From Orbaceae bacterium ESL0727 (GTDB lineage Bacteria > Pseudomonadota > Gammaproteobacteria > Enterobacterales > Orbaceae), in assembly GCA_029433345.1 (NCBI GenBank), contig JAQTHY010000001.1, forward strand, positions 1,054,001-1,118,000: DNA of 64,000 nt. Direction: 5' to 3'. Below, piece after piece: positions 28,524 to 38,329 of this stretch; position 1 is the first letter of the stretch, and every line of letters starts with the position of its first letter. The notes under the pieces are model-generated. The model was given only the letters and a program-made list of their open reading frames with translations. It was not told where the DNA came from and did not search any database. The position numbers and the translations under genes are program-made.

Positions 28524-30113
28524 TTATTTCGCAGTCGCTAACTGGTCTTTTTCATAATATGTTTTTTCATAATGATAGTTGCCAGTGCCTAAAGAACTTG
28601 GCCCTAATCGTGCAAATTTAAACATTAAGAACATTTCTGCAATTAAAAATAGGGTGTATAAACCGCAGATTAATAGCAGAGTAAAGAGTACTTCCCCTGC
28701 AGTTAACGATGAATTAGCAACGCCGGTTGGTAACACGCCATCGATTGCCCAAGGTTGTCGTCCATATTCGGCAACAAACCAACCACATTCGCATGCTAGC
28801 CATGGGAAAGGTAATGAACATAACATAAAGAGGTGTAACCAACGTCTTTTCCCAACTTTATTTTTATAGGTGGTCCATAAAGAAATACCGGTACCCAGAA
28901 TCATTAATAATCCTAAGCCAACCATAATTCTAAATGACCAAAATAATGGCGCAACTGCAGGAATCGAATCTTCGGTTGCTGCTTTTATGTGTGTATCAGT
29001 TGCTTGTGGAATAGTTAGATTGTCACGATCAGTGAAACGCTTAACTAAATAGCCATAACCTAAATCAGCTTTATTATCTTCAAACGCTTTGACAACATCA
29101 GGATCAGTGTTGCCTTGTTTGATCTTTTCTAAATTAGTAAAGGCAATCACACCATTACGAATTTTAGTTTCGTTCTGAGATAAAATATCTCGAAGTCCAG
29201 GGACTTGTTTGTCGAGTGAACGTGTGGTCATGATTCCCATTGCATAAGGGATTTGAATCGAAAAGATGTTTTCACGTTTTTGTTGAGATGGAAAAGCAAT
29301 AACGTTAAATGATGCGGGTGCTGGCTGAGTTTCCCATTCACCTTCAATAGCCGCTAATTTTGTTGGTTGTACTGTGGTCATTTCGTGTCCTGCTTCGTCT
29401 CCCATTAAGGCGACGGCAATAGACATAGCAAAACCAAACATTGACGCAACTGCAAAAGAGCGTTTAGCAAAAGCAAGATCACGATTTCTTAATAGATAAT
29501 AAGAGCTAATAGCTAAGACAAACATCGAACCGGTTAGATATCCAGCCGTAACGGTGTGTAAAAATTTGTATTGCGCAACAGGGCTGGTCACTAAGTCAAA
29601 GAAACTGGTCATTTCCATGCGCGAATTAATCGGATTGAAGCTAGAACCTGATGGGAATTGCATCCAACCATTGGCGACCAAAATCCATAAGGCTGAAAGA
29701 TTCGAACCTATGGCAACACACCAAGTAACTAAAAGGTGTTTCCCACGACTTAAGCGATCCCAACCGAAGAAAAATAACCCTACCATGGTGGATTCTAAAA
29801 AGAATGCCATCAATCCTTCAATAGCCAATGGCGCACCAAAAATATCACCCACATAATGTGAATAATAAGACCAGTTAGTCCCAAATTGGAATTCCATGGT
29901 CAAACCGGTGGCGACACCGAGGGCAAAGTTAATACCAAATAACTTACCCCAAAATTTTGTCATATCTTTCCAGATTTGCTTCCCACTGACAACATAGACA
30001 GTTTCCATAATTGCTAACAAGAACGCTAAACCTAGTGTTAATGGTACAAAAAGGAAATGATACATTGCTGTAAGTGCAAATTGGAGTCGTGATAGTTCTA
30101 CAATATCTAACAT
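28524..30113 (-). CDS. cydA: Cytochrome bd ubiquinol oxidase subunit I CydA
   Basis: Haem-bearing subunit that oxidises quinol and reduces oxygen to water at low oxygen tension. The haem ligand His19 is in [12 protein letters not shown], the second His in FLHTVTAGY, and the Met ligand in FRIMVGLG. The Q-loop between helices 6 and 7 is of the long type, as expected for bd-I. Length 529 residues (522 in E. coli). GGGAGCAAAT precedes the ATG. A candidate FNR site and -10 box lie upstream (30159-30208). Confidence 0.97.
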   Translation of the reverse strand: MLDIVELSRLQFALTAMYHFLFVPLTLGLAFLLAIMETVYVVSGKQIWKDMTKFWGKLFGINFALGVATGLTMEFQFGTNWSYYSHYVGDIFGAPLAIEGLMAFFLESTMVGLFFFGWDRLSRGKHLLVTWCVAIGSNLSALWILVANGWMQFPSGSSFNPINSRMEMTSFFDLVTSPVAQYKFLHTVTAGYLTGSMFVLAISSYYLLRNRDLAFAKRSFAVASMFGFAMSIAVALMGDEAGHEMTTVQPTKLAAIEGEWETQPAPASFNVIAFPSQQKRENIFSIQIPYAMGIMTTRSLDKQVPGLRDILSQNETKIRNGVIAFTNLEKIKQGNTDPDVVKAFEDNKADLGYGYLVKRFTDRDNLTIPQATDTHIKAATEDSIPAVAPLFWSFRIMVGLGLLMILGTGISLWTTYKNKVGKRRWLHLFMLCSLPFPWLACECGWFVAEYGRQPWAIDGVLPTGVANSSLTAGEVLFTLLLICGLYTLFLIAEMFLMFKFARLGPSSLGTGNYHYEKTYYEKDQLATAK

Positions 30114-30165
30114 ATTTGCTCCCTAAACTTTTAAGCCCACAAATTTTATACGTTATTTGTCGGCT

Positions 30166-30208
30166 ATTGTACACGAATAATTCAAGAATAAAACTTGATG
30201 AAGGTCAA
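30166..30208 (-). promoter_or_regulatory. Candidate FNR-dependent promoter of cydABX
   Basis: TTGATGAAGGTCAA (30195-30208) matches the FNR palindrome TTGAT-N4-ATCAA in nine of ten defined positions. On the - strand a -10-like TACAAT occupies 30171-30166. Taking a start near 30159, the FNR site is centred close to -42, the class II activation geometry. The cydA ATG would lie about 46 bases downstream of that start. Confidence 0.5.
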
Positions 30209-30218
30209 AAATTATACA

Positions 30219-31085
30219 TTAAATTAAATTTTTTACAGTATTACCTATATCTGCGAGGTTAGTGACGACGGTCACTCCAGCAGCTTTTAAGGTTTTGGTT
30301 TTTTCTGCTGCAGTGCCTTTCTTTCCAGAAATGATCGCGCCAGCATGCCCCATTCGTTTGCCAGCAGGAGCAGTAACACCGGCAATATAGGCAACGACAG
30401 GTTTAGTGATATGTTTTTTAATGTATTCAGCCGCCGCTTCTTCCGCGGTACCGCCGATTTCGCCGATCATCACGATAATTTCTGTTTTAGGATCTTTCTC
30501 AAGTAGCGCAAGTATGGTGATAAAATCTGTGCCGGGAATGGGATCACCGCCGATACCGATACAAACTGATTGCCCAAAACCAATATCAGTGGTCTGTTTT
30601 ACTGCTTCGTAGGTTAGCGTTCCTGAACGCGAAATAATCGCGACATTGCCTGCTAAATGAATATGCCCTGGCATAATACCAATTTTACATTCATCCGGTA
30701 CAATAATGCCTGGACAATTAGGTCCAATCATCATGACATCATTTTGTCGTAACTTTTCTTTGACAATTAGCATATCTAAGGTCGGAATACCTTCTGTAAT
30801 ACAGACAATTAGCTTAATGCCTGCATCAATTGCTTCTAAAATGGAATCCTTACCAAATGCGGCAGGTACATAAATTACGCTAGCTGTTGCACCTGTTGCG
30901 GTGACAGCTTCTTTTACTGTATTAAATACAGGTAAGCCTAAATGTGTTGTGCCGCCTTTCCCTGGGGTGACGCCACCCACTAATTTGGTGCCATAAGCTA
31001 ATGCCTGCTCTGAATGGAAAGATCCTTGACTACCGGTAAAACCTTGACAAATGACCCGGGTATCTTTATTGACTAAAATTGACAT
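30219..31085 (-). CDS. sucD: Succinate--CoA ligase (ADP-forming) subunit alpha SucD
   Basis: Alpha subunit of succinyl-CoA synthetase, which binds CoA and carries the phosphohistidine intermediate. [16 protein letters not shown] is the CoA-binding start, and [14 protein letters not shown] contains the active-site His. Length 288 residues, as in E. coli (289). It lies 35 bases after sucC. The genes for 2-oxoglutarate dehydrogenase (sucAB), which precede sucCD in E. coli, are not here. Confidence 0.97.
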   Translation of the reverse strand: MSILVNKDTRVICQGFTGSQGSFHSEQALAYGTKLVGGVTPGKGGTTHLGLPVFNTVKEAVTATGATASVIYVPAAFGKDSILEAIDAGIKLIVCITEGIPTLDMLIVKEKLRQNDVMMIGPNCPGIIVPDECKIGIMPGHIHLAGNVAIISRSGTLTYEAVKQTTDIGFGQSVCIGIGGDPIPGTDFITILALLEKDPKTEIIVMIGEIGGTAEEAAAEYIKKHITKPVVAYIAGVTAPAGKRMGHAGAIISGKKGTAAEKTKTLKAAGVTVVTNLADIGNTVKNLI

Positions 31086-31120
31086 ACTGCTTTCTCCATT
31101 CTTCTTTCTATTAGGGTTTT

Positions 31121-32293
31121 CTATTTTGCGATGTTGGAAATTTTTTGTGCTGCATCAGTTAAGCTAGTGGCAGTAATCACATTTAGTTTGCTGTCAGCTA
31201 AGATTTTTCTGGCCAGTTCGGCATTATTTCCTTCTAACCTTACAACAACAGGAACGGATAATCCGATCTCTTTGATTGCGGCAATAATTCCGTCTGCAAT
31301 CAAATCACAGCGCACAATCCCGCCAAAAATATTCACTAATATCGCTTTTACATTTTTATCAGAGAGAATTAGTTTGAATGCTTCGGTGACCCGTTCTTTA
31401 GTTGTGCCACCACCTACATCGAGAAAGTTAGCCGGTTCCCCGCCATAAAGTTTGATAATGTCCATAGTTGCCATTGCCAAACCTGCGCCATTCACCATGC
31501 AGCCAATATTACCGTCTAAGGAAACATAGCTAATACCTTGTTCGGCGGCAATAGATTCACGTTCATCTTCTTGTGTTGTATCCCTAAGAATACTCAGATC
31601 GGGGTGTCTAAAAAGCGCATTGTCATCTAATACAATTTTTGCATCTAAACAGATTAATTGGTCAGATTGGGTGATAACCAGTGGATTGACTTCGGCAAGC
31701 GACACATCATTGTCTAAAAAGAGTTGTGAAAAGTTAAGAAATAATTTGGTAAATTGATTAACTAATTTCCCTTGCATACCTAATTTGAAGGCTAAGGCTC
31801 GACCTTGATAAGCACAAGGCCCGGTTAGCGGATCGAGAGCAACTTTATGAATTAAATGCGGGAATTTTTCGGCAACTGTTTCAATTTCAACGCCACCTTC
31901 TGTAGATGCCATCACAACTACACGTCCAGAACTACGATCGACTACTGCACCTAAGTAGAGTTCTTTGGCGATATCGGATCCCTTTTCGATCAAAATTTTA
32001 TTAACAGGTTGCCCTTCTGCTGTTGTTTGATAGGTAACCAGATTCTGTCCTAGCCATTTTTCAGCAAATTGTGCAATTTTATCTAGCTCTTTTGTACAAA
32101 TCACCCCACCGGATTTTCCTCTGCCACCTGCATGAACTTGGCATTTCGCTACCCACATTCCTGTATAAGTTTGTGACGATAATTCGGCTAAGATATCTTT
32201 AACTTCATCAATTGAATTACATACATAGCTTTCCGGAACAGGTAAGCCATATTTTTTAAATAAACATTTAGATTGATATTCATGCAATTTCAT
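31121..32293 (-). CDS. sucC: Succinate--CoA ligase (ADP-forming) subunit beta SucC
   Basis: ATP-grasp beta subunit of succinyl-CoA synthetase. The N-terminal [34 protein letters not shown] and [15 protein letters not shown] are family signatures. I chose ATG at 32293, which gives the same N-terminus as E. coli; an in-frame GTG at 32305 would add four residues and overlap the GTGGAA that can act as ribosome binding site. Length 390 residues (388 in E. coli). Transcribed with sucD, divergent from fldA. Confidence 0.96.
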   Translation of the reverse strand: MKLHEYQSKCLFKKYGLPVPESYVCNSIDEVKDILAELSSQTYTGMWVAKCQVHAGGRGKSGGVICTKELDKIAQFAEKWLGQNLVTYQTTAEGQPVNKILIEKGSDIAKELYLGAVVDRSSGRVVVMASTEGGVEIETVAEKFPHLIHKVALDPLTGPCAYQGRALAFKLGMQGKLVNQFTKLFLNFSQLFLDNDVSLAEVNPLVITQSDQLICLDAKIVLDDNALFRHPDLSILRDTTQEDERESIAAEQGISYVSLDGNIGCMVNGAGLAMATMDIIKLYGGEPANFLDVGGGTTKERVTEAFKLILSDKNVKAILVNIFGGIVRCDLIADGIIAAIKEIGLSVPVVVRLEGNNAELARKILADSKLNVITATSLTDAAQKISNIAK

Positions 32294-32638
32294 AGAGGGT
32301 TCCACAACGTAATTTAACGTAAATTAAACGAAAACAATTAGTAATTCTAATCCAAGATAGATGAATTGTGTAGCAATAATATCTTGCTGTAGCTTACCTT
32401 TAGATAAGTTAAATACTGAGAAGAGGCTTGATAATTGAATATTAAAGTGAAATTTACTTATAATTCGACTGATAACGGCGCTTATCTAGGCATTTATCTT
32501 AAATAATTGAGAATGATTGCTGATATCGACTGGCGGTGATATACTCGGATGATAAATAATTGTATCTATTCAATGATACAAATAAGTAATTCTTTCTATC
32601 TATTCTGTTTTTATAAAAACTTTTTAAAAGGTAATGAT
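32294..32638. other. Divergent promoter region between sucC and fldA
   Basis: 345 AT-rich bases with no RNA gene or believable ORF. It must contain the promoters for sucCD (-) and fldA (+). The stretch GAGAATGATTGCTGATATC at 32511-32529 has partial likeness to a Fur box (about 12 of 18 half-site positions), too weak to call, though fldA is a Fur-linked gene in enterics. Confidence 0.4.
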
Positions 32639-33151
32639 ATGGCAAAAGTTGGTATTTTTTTTGGTAGTGATACGGGTAATACAGAAAATGTAGCACAACA
32701 AATCCAACGTTTATTAGGTAATGATAAAGCAGACCTTTTTGATATTGCTAAAAGCACCAAGGAAGAGATCGAAAAATATGATTATCTCTTCTTCGGTATT
32801 CCAACTTGGTATTATGGTGAATCTCAATGTGATTGGGATGACTTCTTTCCTAATCTAGAACAGATTGATTTTTCAGGTAAAATCGTCGCTATTTTTGGTT
32901 GCGGAGATCAAGAAGATTATGCCGAATATTTTTGTGATGCTATGGGGACTTTACGCGATATTATTGAACCTAAAGGCGCAAAAATTGTAGGTAATTGGCC
33001 GACTAAAGATTATCATTTTGAAAGTTCAAAAAGTTTAGTCGATGCAGACCATTTTGTTGGATTAGCTATTGATGAAGATCGTCAACCAGAGTTAACTGAA
33101 GAACGAATTAATAGTTGGGTTAAACAAGTTGTTGGTGAAATGAATCTTTAG
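32639..33151 (+). CDS. fldA: Flavodoxin FldA
   Basis: FMN-containing electron carrier that serves reductive enzymes such as IspG/IspH, biotin synthase and pyruvate formate-lyase activation. The FMN phosphate loop GSDTGNTENVA is near residues 9-19, and PTWYYGESQCDWDDFF and FGCGDQEDYAEYFCDAMG are long-chain flavodoxin signatures. Using the ATG at 32639 gives 170 residues, close to E. coli FldA (176); AAAAGGTAATGAT provides the ribosome binding site. fur follows after 157 bases, the same fldA-fur order as in E. coli. Confidence 0.96.
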   Translation: MAKVGIFFGSDTGNTENVAQQIQRLLGNDKADLFDIAKSTKEEIEKYDYLFFGIPTWYYGESQCDWDDFFPNLEQIDFSGKIVAIFGCGDQEDYAEYFCDAMGTLRDIIEPKGAKIVGNWPTKDYHFESSKSLVDADHFVGLAIDEDRQPELTEERINSWVKQVVGEMNL

Positions 33152-33308
33152 GCTTACTCATTGTTTTCTTAATTATTGTTTATAATTCCATGATTTATTA
33201 ATAATACTCATTAGCTAATAGAATAAACCTGTTAAAACGATATCTTTATTTTTTACCAAGAGTTTTTATAATAGGTACTAAATACAAGATAAAAATAGAG
33301 ATGTAATT

Positions 33309-33767
33309 ATGACAGATCATGATCGTGCTAATAATGTGGCACTTAAAAATGCTGGTTTAAAGGTAACCTCTCCAAGGTTGAAAATATTAGAAATTTTGCG
33401 GGATCCAGAATATCAACATGTTACCGCAGAAGATCTTTATAAGAAACTACTTGAGCTAGGTGATGAGATTGGGCTTGCAACGGTTTATCGTGTATTGAAT
33501 CAATTTGATGATGCGGGAATTGTTACTCGTCATAATTTTGAAGGTGGTAAAGCAGTATTTGAGCTTGCAACGCAAAAGCATCATGACCATTTAGTTTGTT
33601 TAGATTGTGGTGAAGTGTTTGAATTTCGTGATGAGATTATTAATGCTAGGCAAAAAGAGATTGCTGAGCAGTATGGATTACAATTAACGTACCATAGTTT
33701 ATACCTTTATGGCCATTGTGCTTCGGGTGATTGCAAAAAAGATCCATCACGCCATACGAAAAAATAG
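33309..33767 (+). CDS. fur: Ferric uptake regulator Fur
   Basis: Iron-responsive repressor. The winged-helix N-terminal domain (LKNAGLKVTSPRLKILEIL, then GLATVYRVLNQFDDAGIV) is followed by the metal-binding region HHDHLVCLDCGEVFEF with the structural zinc cysteines, and HCASGDCKKD with a second cysteine pair near the C-terminus. Length 152 residues (148 in E. coli). It is downstream of fldA, as in E. coli, and closed by a strong terminator. Confidence 0.97.
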   Translation: MTDHDRANNVALKNAGLKVTSPRLKILEILRDPEYQHVTAEDLYKKLLELGDEIGLATVYRVLNQFDDAGIVTRHNFEGGKAVFELATQKHHDHLVCLDCGEVFEFRDEIINARQKEIAEQYGLQLTYHSLYLYGHCASGDCKKDPSRHTKK

Positions 33768-33795
33768 TCATAATCAAAAATTATATTAAAAGATA

Positions 33796-33826
33796 AAACG
33801 CCTATGGTAATTCGATAGGCGTTTTT
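33796..33826 (+). terminator. Rho-independent terminator after fur
   Basis: Stem AACGCCTAT / ATAGGCGTT, nine perfect pairs with a nine-base loop, A-rich before and T-rich after, so it could work in both directions. It separates fur from yciB. Confidence 0.92.
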
Positions 33827-33892
33827 GTCTTATTAAGTGCTATCTATTCATAGTCCTATTGGTTAAGTAAATATGTATTGGGTTAATCATAA

Positions 33893-34444
33893 ATGAAGCA
33901 ACTTATTAATTTTATTCCATTAATCGCTTTTTTTGTTTTTTTGACGTTATATGATATTTTCGCGGGTGTACAAGCGTTGATGATTACAGCAACGATAGCG
34001 TTTGTGGTGATATTAATTATCTATAAAAAAGTGACAAAAGTAGAAGTGATCTCTTACTTGATGATTATCATTTTTGGTGGATTTACACTCTATTTCCGTG
34101 AGCAAAATATTATCAAATGGAAAGTGACGATTATCAACTTCCTTTTTGCGATTGTTTTATTGGTGAGTCAATTCTTCTTTAAAAAGAATTTAATCCAAAA
34201 AGCGATAGGTAAAGAACTAAAATTAAGTGCTACCACATGGAATAAATTGAATATTATGTGGGTACTCTTTTTTATTGTTTGTGGATTGACAAATATTTAC
34301 GTCACTTTTTATACCTCGAATGAATTTTTTGGTATTTTTAAAGCATTTATTTTACCCGGCGCCTCGCTTTTATTGGCTGCCATATCAGGTATTTATATCT
34401 ATAATCAGATGAAAAAATTAGATGACCTCGATGATCAATCCTAA
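33893..34444 (+). CDS. yciB: Inner membrane-spanning protein YciB (septation protein A family)
   Basis: Polytopic inner-membrane protein of 183 residues with five or six hydrophobic segments. The starting MKQLINFIPLIAFFVFLTLYDIF and the internal ATTWNKLNIMWVLFFI are the typical IspZ/YciB blocks. The family affects cell envelope integrity and septation; its molecular activity is not firmly known. yciA follows 30 bases later, the same pairing as in E. coli, where yciC also belongs to the group but is absent here. Confidence 0.93.
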   Translation: MKQLINFIPLIAFFVFLTLYDIFAGVQALMITATIAFVVILIIYKKVTKVEVISYLMIIIFGGFTLYFREQNIIKWKVTIINFLFAIVLLVSQFFFKKNLIQKAIGKELKLSATTWNKLNIMWVLFFIVCGLTNIYVTFYTSNEFFGIFKAFILPGASLLLAAISGIYIYNQMKKLDDLDDQS

Positions 34445-34474
34445 ATAACAACATATAGAATAAGGTTACCAAGT

Positions 34475-34939
34475 ATGAATAACGAAAATAATAATAGCCC
34501 CAAAGGGCAATTGACGCTCCGTACACTTGCTATGCCAACTGATACCAATCCACATGGACATATCTTTGGTGGATGGATTATGTCACAAATGGATTTAGGC
34601 GGTAGCATCTTAGCACAAGAGATAGCGAAAAGAAGAGTGGTTACCGTCAATGCCAGCAGTATTACGTTTCATCGTCCCGCGATGGTTGGTGATGTTGTCT
34701 GTTGTTATGCGCGCTGCTTAAAAACAGGTATTACATCTGTGACGGTAGAAATTGAAATTTGGGTTAAAAAAGTTGCTGATAGTAATGCTATGTGCCAACG
34801 TTCACGAATTACTGATGCTGTATTTACGTATGTTGCTGTGGATAGACATAATTTACCTAAAGCGTTACCCGAAGAGTGTCAGCATTATGATTGCAATAAA
34901 GATGATATTGCTAAATTAAATCTAAATAGTATGTCATAA
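34475..34939 (+). CDS. yciA: Acyl-CoA thioesterase YciA
   Basis: Hotdog-fold thioesterase hydrolysing a broad range of acyl-CoAs. The block RTLAMPTDTNPHGHIFGGWIM with the catalytic Asp a little further on (SQMDLGG) is characteristic. Length 154 residues, versus 132 in E. coli, with extensions at both ends. It sits between yciB and cls, with 18 bases to the latter, so a three-gene envelope and lipid operon is probable. Confidence 0.94.
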   Translation: MNNENNNSPKGQLTLRTLAMPTDTNPHGHIFGGWIMSQMDLGGSILAQEIAKRRVVTVNASSITFHRPAMVGDVVCCYARCLKTGITSVTVEIEIWVKKVADSNAMCQRSRITDAVFTYVAVDRHNLPKALPEECQHYDCNKDDIAKLNLNSMS

Positions 34940-34957
34940 GTTATTAATGAGCAGCTG

Positions 34958-36427
34958 ATGAATCTTTCCTATACGTCATTTAACGCACTAATTAGTTATT
35001 TGATATTTTTTACCTATTGGTTAGCTATCGTTGCCACAACGCTTAGAATTGTTTTTCGGCGTAGGCCAACAACCTATGTTGTGGCCTGGATGTTAGTGAT
35101 TTATATTTTACCTATTCTAGGGATTATCCTCTATTTTATTCTTGGTGAAGCACATTTAGGGCAAAAACGGGTTCGTCGTGCGCAAAAAATGCGGCCGATT
35201 ATTAATAAATTTATTCATCAATTAGGTTCTTTTGCGGATATCTTTACCACGCATGTCAGTCCAGTTAGTCAGCCTCTTTTTAAATTATGTAAACATGAAA
35301 CAGGACTAGACGGTATTAATGGTAACCATATTGAGCTAATTAGCGAGACTAGCGTTATTTTTGATCGTTTAATTGATGATATTAATCAGGCAAAATCGAA
35401 TATTGAATTAGTTTTTTACATCTGGCAGAAAGGTGGGCGCGCGGATGATGTTGAAGAGGCTTTGATTAAAGCAATAGAACGTGGTGTGACCTGTCGATTG
35501 ATGCTCGATTCTGCTGGTAGTCGTCATTTTCTTAAAACAGACGATAGCAAACGCATGCGTGAAGCAGGCATCATTATTGTTGAAGCATTACAAGTTAATT
35601 TATTGCGTTTTATGTTTAGGCGATTAGATCTTCGTCAACATCGGAAAGTAGCTATTATTGATAACTATATTTCTTATACGGGCAGTATGAATATTGTTGA
35701 TCCTCGCTATTTTAAACAGGATAAACATGTGGGCGAATGGGTTGATGTTATGGTCAGAATGTGTGGCCCAATTACTATATTAATGGGGACAATTTATGCC
35801 AGTGATTGGGAAATGGAAACGGGTAAACACTTAGCCTTGCCACAAATTACAGATTTTGCTGAGCAGCCCGAAGAAAGAAAGCATATTATGCAATTGATCG
35901 CATCAGGACCCGGTTATATGGAAAATATGATCCACCCGATGTTATTAACTGCTATCTATTCTGCACAAGAACAGATCATTTTTACGACACCATATTTAGT
36001 CCCAAGTGATGATATTTTACATGCCGTTTGTACGGCAGCGCAACGTGGAGTCGAGGTGATTATTATTGTGCCCGAAAAAAATGATTCTGTTATGGTCAAA
36101 TGGGCAAGTCGTGCATTTTTTTCGGAACTATTAGAGAGCGGAGTCAAACTTTATCAATTTAAACATAATTTACTGCATACCAAGAGTGTTCTTATTGATA
36201 ATCAATTAAGTTTAGTCGGAACAGTGAATTTGGATATGCGGAGCTTGTGGCTGAACTTTGAAATTACAACCGTTATAGATGATGCCGAATTTGCGGCATC
36301 GTTGGCATCATTATTACATGGTTATTTAGCTAATTCGAAGGAAGTGCATATCACAACATGGAAAAAACGACCATTCTGGCAACCTGTTATTGAAAGGTTA
36401 TTCTACTTTTTTGCGCCTTTATTATAA
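34958..36427 (+). CDS. cls: Cardiolipin synthase ClsA
   Basis: Phospholipase D-superfamily enzyme making cardiolipin from two phosphatidylglycerols at the inner membrane. Two N-terminal membrane segments (about residues 8-28 and 38-60) precede two HKD motifs: HRKVAIIDNYISYTGSMN near residue 230 and HTKSVLIDNQLSLVGTVN near residue 410. Length 489 residues (486 in E. coli ClsA). yciA and cls are also close neighbours in E. coli. Nothing unusual is visible. Confidence 0.96.
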   Translation: MNLSYTSFNALISYLIFFTYWLAIVATTLRIVFRRRPTTYVVAWMLVIYILPILGIILYFILGEAHLGQKRVRRAQKMRPIINKFIHQLGSFADIFTTHVSPVSQPLFKLCKHETGLDGINGNHIELISETSVIFDRLIDDINQAKSNIELVFYIWQKGGRADDVEEALIKAIERGVTCRLMLDSAGSRHFLKTDDSKRMREAGIIIVEALQVNLLRFMFRRLDLRQHRKVAIIDNYISYTGSMNIVDPRYFKQDKHVGEWVDVMVRMCGPITILMGTIYASDWEMETGKHLALPQITDFAEQPEERKHIMQLIASGPGYMENMIHPMLLTAIYSAQEQIIFTTPYLVPSDDILHAVCTAAQRGVEVIIIVPEKNDSVMVKWASRAFFSELLESGVKLYQFKHNLLHTKSVLIDNQLSLVGTVNLDMRSLWLNFEITTVIDDAEFAASLASLLHGYLANSKEVHITTWKKRPFWQPVIERLFYFFAPLL

Positions 36428-36621
36428 GACTAAATATTAATTTTATAATCATAATATTAGCTATCGAGTCACACCTATATCTATAATCGATAATGCAAAA
36501 TATCACTCAAAAATTATTTAGCTATATTTTATTCACTATCAATGTTTTTCCCCCATATTTTGCCCATAATTATGGGAAATAGGGTAACGTATAATCAAAG
36601 GGAAAAGATAGCGAAGATCGA

Positions 36622-37494
36622 TTAATAACCATTTTGAGACATATCAGGTCGAAAAAGCTCATTATTAATTCGATAAACTTTTGACTCGATAGTTCCTTGG
36701 GTGCTCAGCTCTATTTCACGCCATCCCGGCGAGTCTTCATTCGATAATTTAAAATGATGGCATTCAGGCTCAAATTGAACGCACGTTGATGGTGTTGAAA
36801 AAGCAAAACAGTGATGCCACATTTTATCTTGTTGCTGATGGATATGTCCCCAACCAATACCTTTTATTTGCTTGTTATTTTGGATAATCTCACTTAGATC
36901 AGCACTATTTTTTAACGCATGTTCATCTAACCAGTGACAACCAGAAGTAATAGGGTGGTGATGCATAAAAAGTAAAGCTGAACGTTCGGGATAGCGATTT
37001 AAGGTATGTTGTAATAAATCGAGCTCTGATGGTGGCAAAAAACCGTAAGCCTGCCCCACAACTTGACTATTTAATAAAATAATTAGCCATTGTTGACCAA
37101 ATAAGATCACCTTATTATCGGCGAGCTGATAGGCATTAAAGATATTTTGCATAGATGAATAAACATCGTGATTACCAGCTAGCCAAACACAAGGGGTGTT
37201 AAATTGTACAATTTTTTGCGCAAATCGCTCATAACCTTTTTGCGAACCATCTTGAACAAAATCCCCTGTAGCAATAATTAAATCGAATTGTTTTTGTGAA
37301 TCGACAGCTGCTTTAGAATCGATTGAACGATGACGATTTTTTATCTCATGAATGACAGTTGAAAAACTTGCATCGGAATTCACCCCTAGCAATGTATCAT
37401 TTTGATTTGCAAAAAGGTGCATATCCGTAATATGTAATATTTTTCCTTTGTCTTCATCGGTTGTGCAAAGTGATAAATGTGATGCTAAACTCAC
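36622..37494 (-). CDS. cpdA: 3',5'-cyclic-AMP phosphodiesterase CpdA
   Basis: Calcineurin-like metallophosphoesterase that hydrolyses cAMP. The metal-binding motifs appear in order: HITDMHLF (D, H), ATGDFVQDG, LAGNHDVY, FMHHHPI and GWGHIHQQ. Length 290 residues (275 in E. coli), with an insert around residues 50-65 rich in Ser/Lys/Asp. The order cpdA-nudF-tolC follows E. coli (yqiB is absent). A gap of 205 bases separates it from nudF. Confidence 0.93.
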   Translation of the reverse strand: MSLASHLSLCTTDEDKGKILHITDMHLFANQNDTLLGVNSDASFSTVIHEIKNRHRSIDSKAAVDSQKQFDLIIATGDFVQDGSQKGYERFAQKIVQFNTPCVWLAGNHDVYSSMQNIFNAYQLADNKVILFGQQWLIILLNSQVVGQAYGFLPPSELDLLQHTLNRYPERSALLFMHHHPITSGCHWLDEHALKNSADLSEIIQNNKQIKGIGWGHIHQQQDKMWHHCFAFSTPSTCVQFEPECHHFKLSNEDSPGWREIELSTQGTIESKVYRINNELFRPDMSQNGY

Positions 37495-37699
37495 CTCGAT
37501 TGTCCTTTATATATAGTGATTACAACGACTATTGTTATAGCTAATTATATCAGTACAAAAACCGATCAAATCATCGAAATAGTATATAAATCTATTATAA
37601 ATCTTAATGTTATATAAAAAGTATAAACTAGATCACATTTTTAGAATAAAAATGCTATTTCTTATCAATAAATGAACAAATAGGTGATGAATTAGTCAA

Positions 37700-38329
37700 T
37701 TAGCACCACTCTTTTTGTAAAGTGCGATAATGTAATTGTAACCATTGTAGGGCAATAATTGAGGCTGCATTATTAATTAGACCATTTGTAACCCATTCAT
37801 AGGCTTGCTCACGACTGACAACATGAACTTTGATGTCTTCATTTTCTTCAGCAAGCCCATGAATGCCATTTGCGGTTGATGCATCAACTTCACCCACTAA
37901 AATATGTAATTTTTCGGTTAATCCCCCTGGACTGGCTAAATAACTGATGATAGGTTTACAACGATTAATCGTGATACCCGCTTCTTCCATTGCTTCACGG
38001 CGTGCGACATCCTCGATAGATTCATTTTCGTGATCGATCATGCCTGCAATCAATTCTAACAACCAAGGACTTTCCTGGGTTTCGATAGCCGCAATACGGA
38101 TTTGTTCAATTAGTACCACTTTATCTCGGTTAGCATCGTAAGCCAGTAGCACGACAGCATTCCCACGTTCTAAAATTTCTCTTGTCACGGTTTCGCTGAT
38201 ACTGCCGTCAAATTTGCGATATTGAAACTGATAAGATAGTAATGTAAAAAAACCTTTATATAAAACGCGTTTAGTTAGATTAAACACATCATTTTTGCCG
38301 AAGTGGATGGGGTTATTTTTAATTTTCAT
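37700..38329 (-). CDS. nudF: ADP-ribose pyrophosphatase NudF
   Basis: Nudix hydrolase cleaving ADP-ribose to AMP and ribose 5-phosphate. The Nudix box runs from GMIDHENE to REAMEEAGI with the expected Gly, Glu, Arg and paired Glu residues. The N-terminal VLYKGFFTLLSYQFQYRKFDG is like E. coli NudF, and the length of 209 residues is identical. It is divergent from tolC, as in E. coli. Confidence 0.94.
   Translation of the reverse strand: MKIKNNPIHFGKNDVFNLTKRVLYKGFFTLLSYQFQYRKFDGSISETVTREILERGNAVVLLAYDANRDKVVLIEQIRIAAIETQESPWLLELIAGMIDHENESIEDVARREAMEEAGITINRCKPIISYLASPGGLTEKLHILVGEVDASTANGIHGLAEENEDIKVHVVSREQAYEWVTNGLINNAASIIALQWLQLHYRTLQKEWC

Noticed and set aside
32511-32529. Fur box upstream of fldA
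   Set aside because: Only about 12 of 18 half-site positions match and the symmetry is poor; in such AT-rich DNA this is expected by chance.
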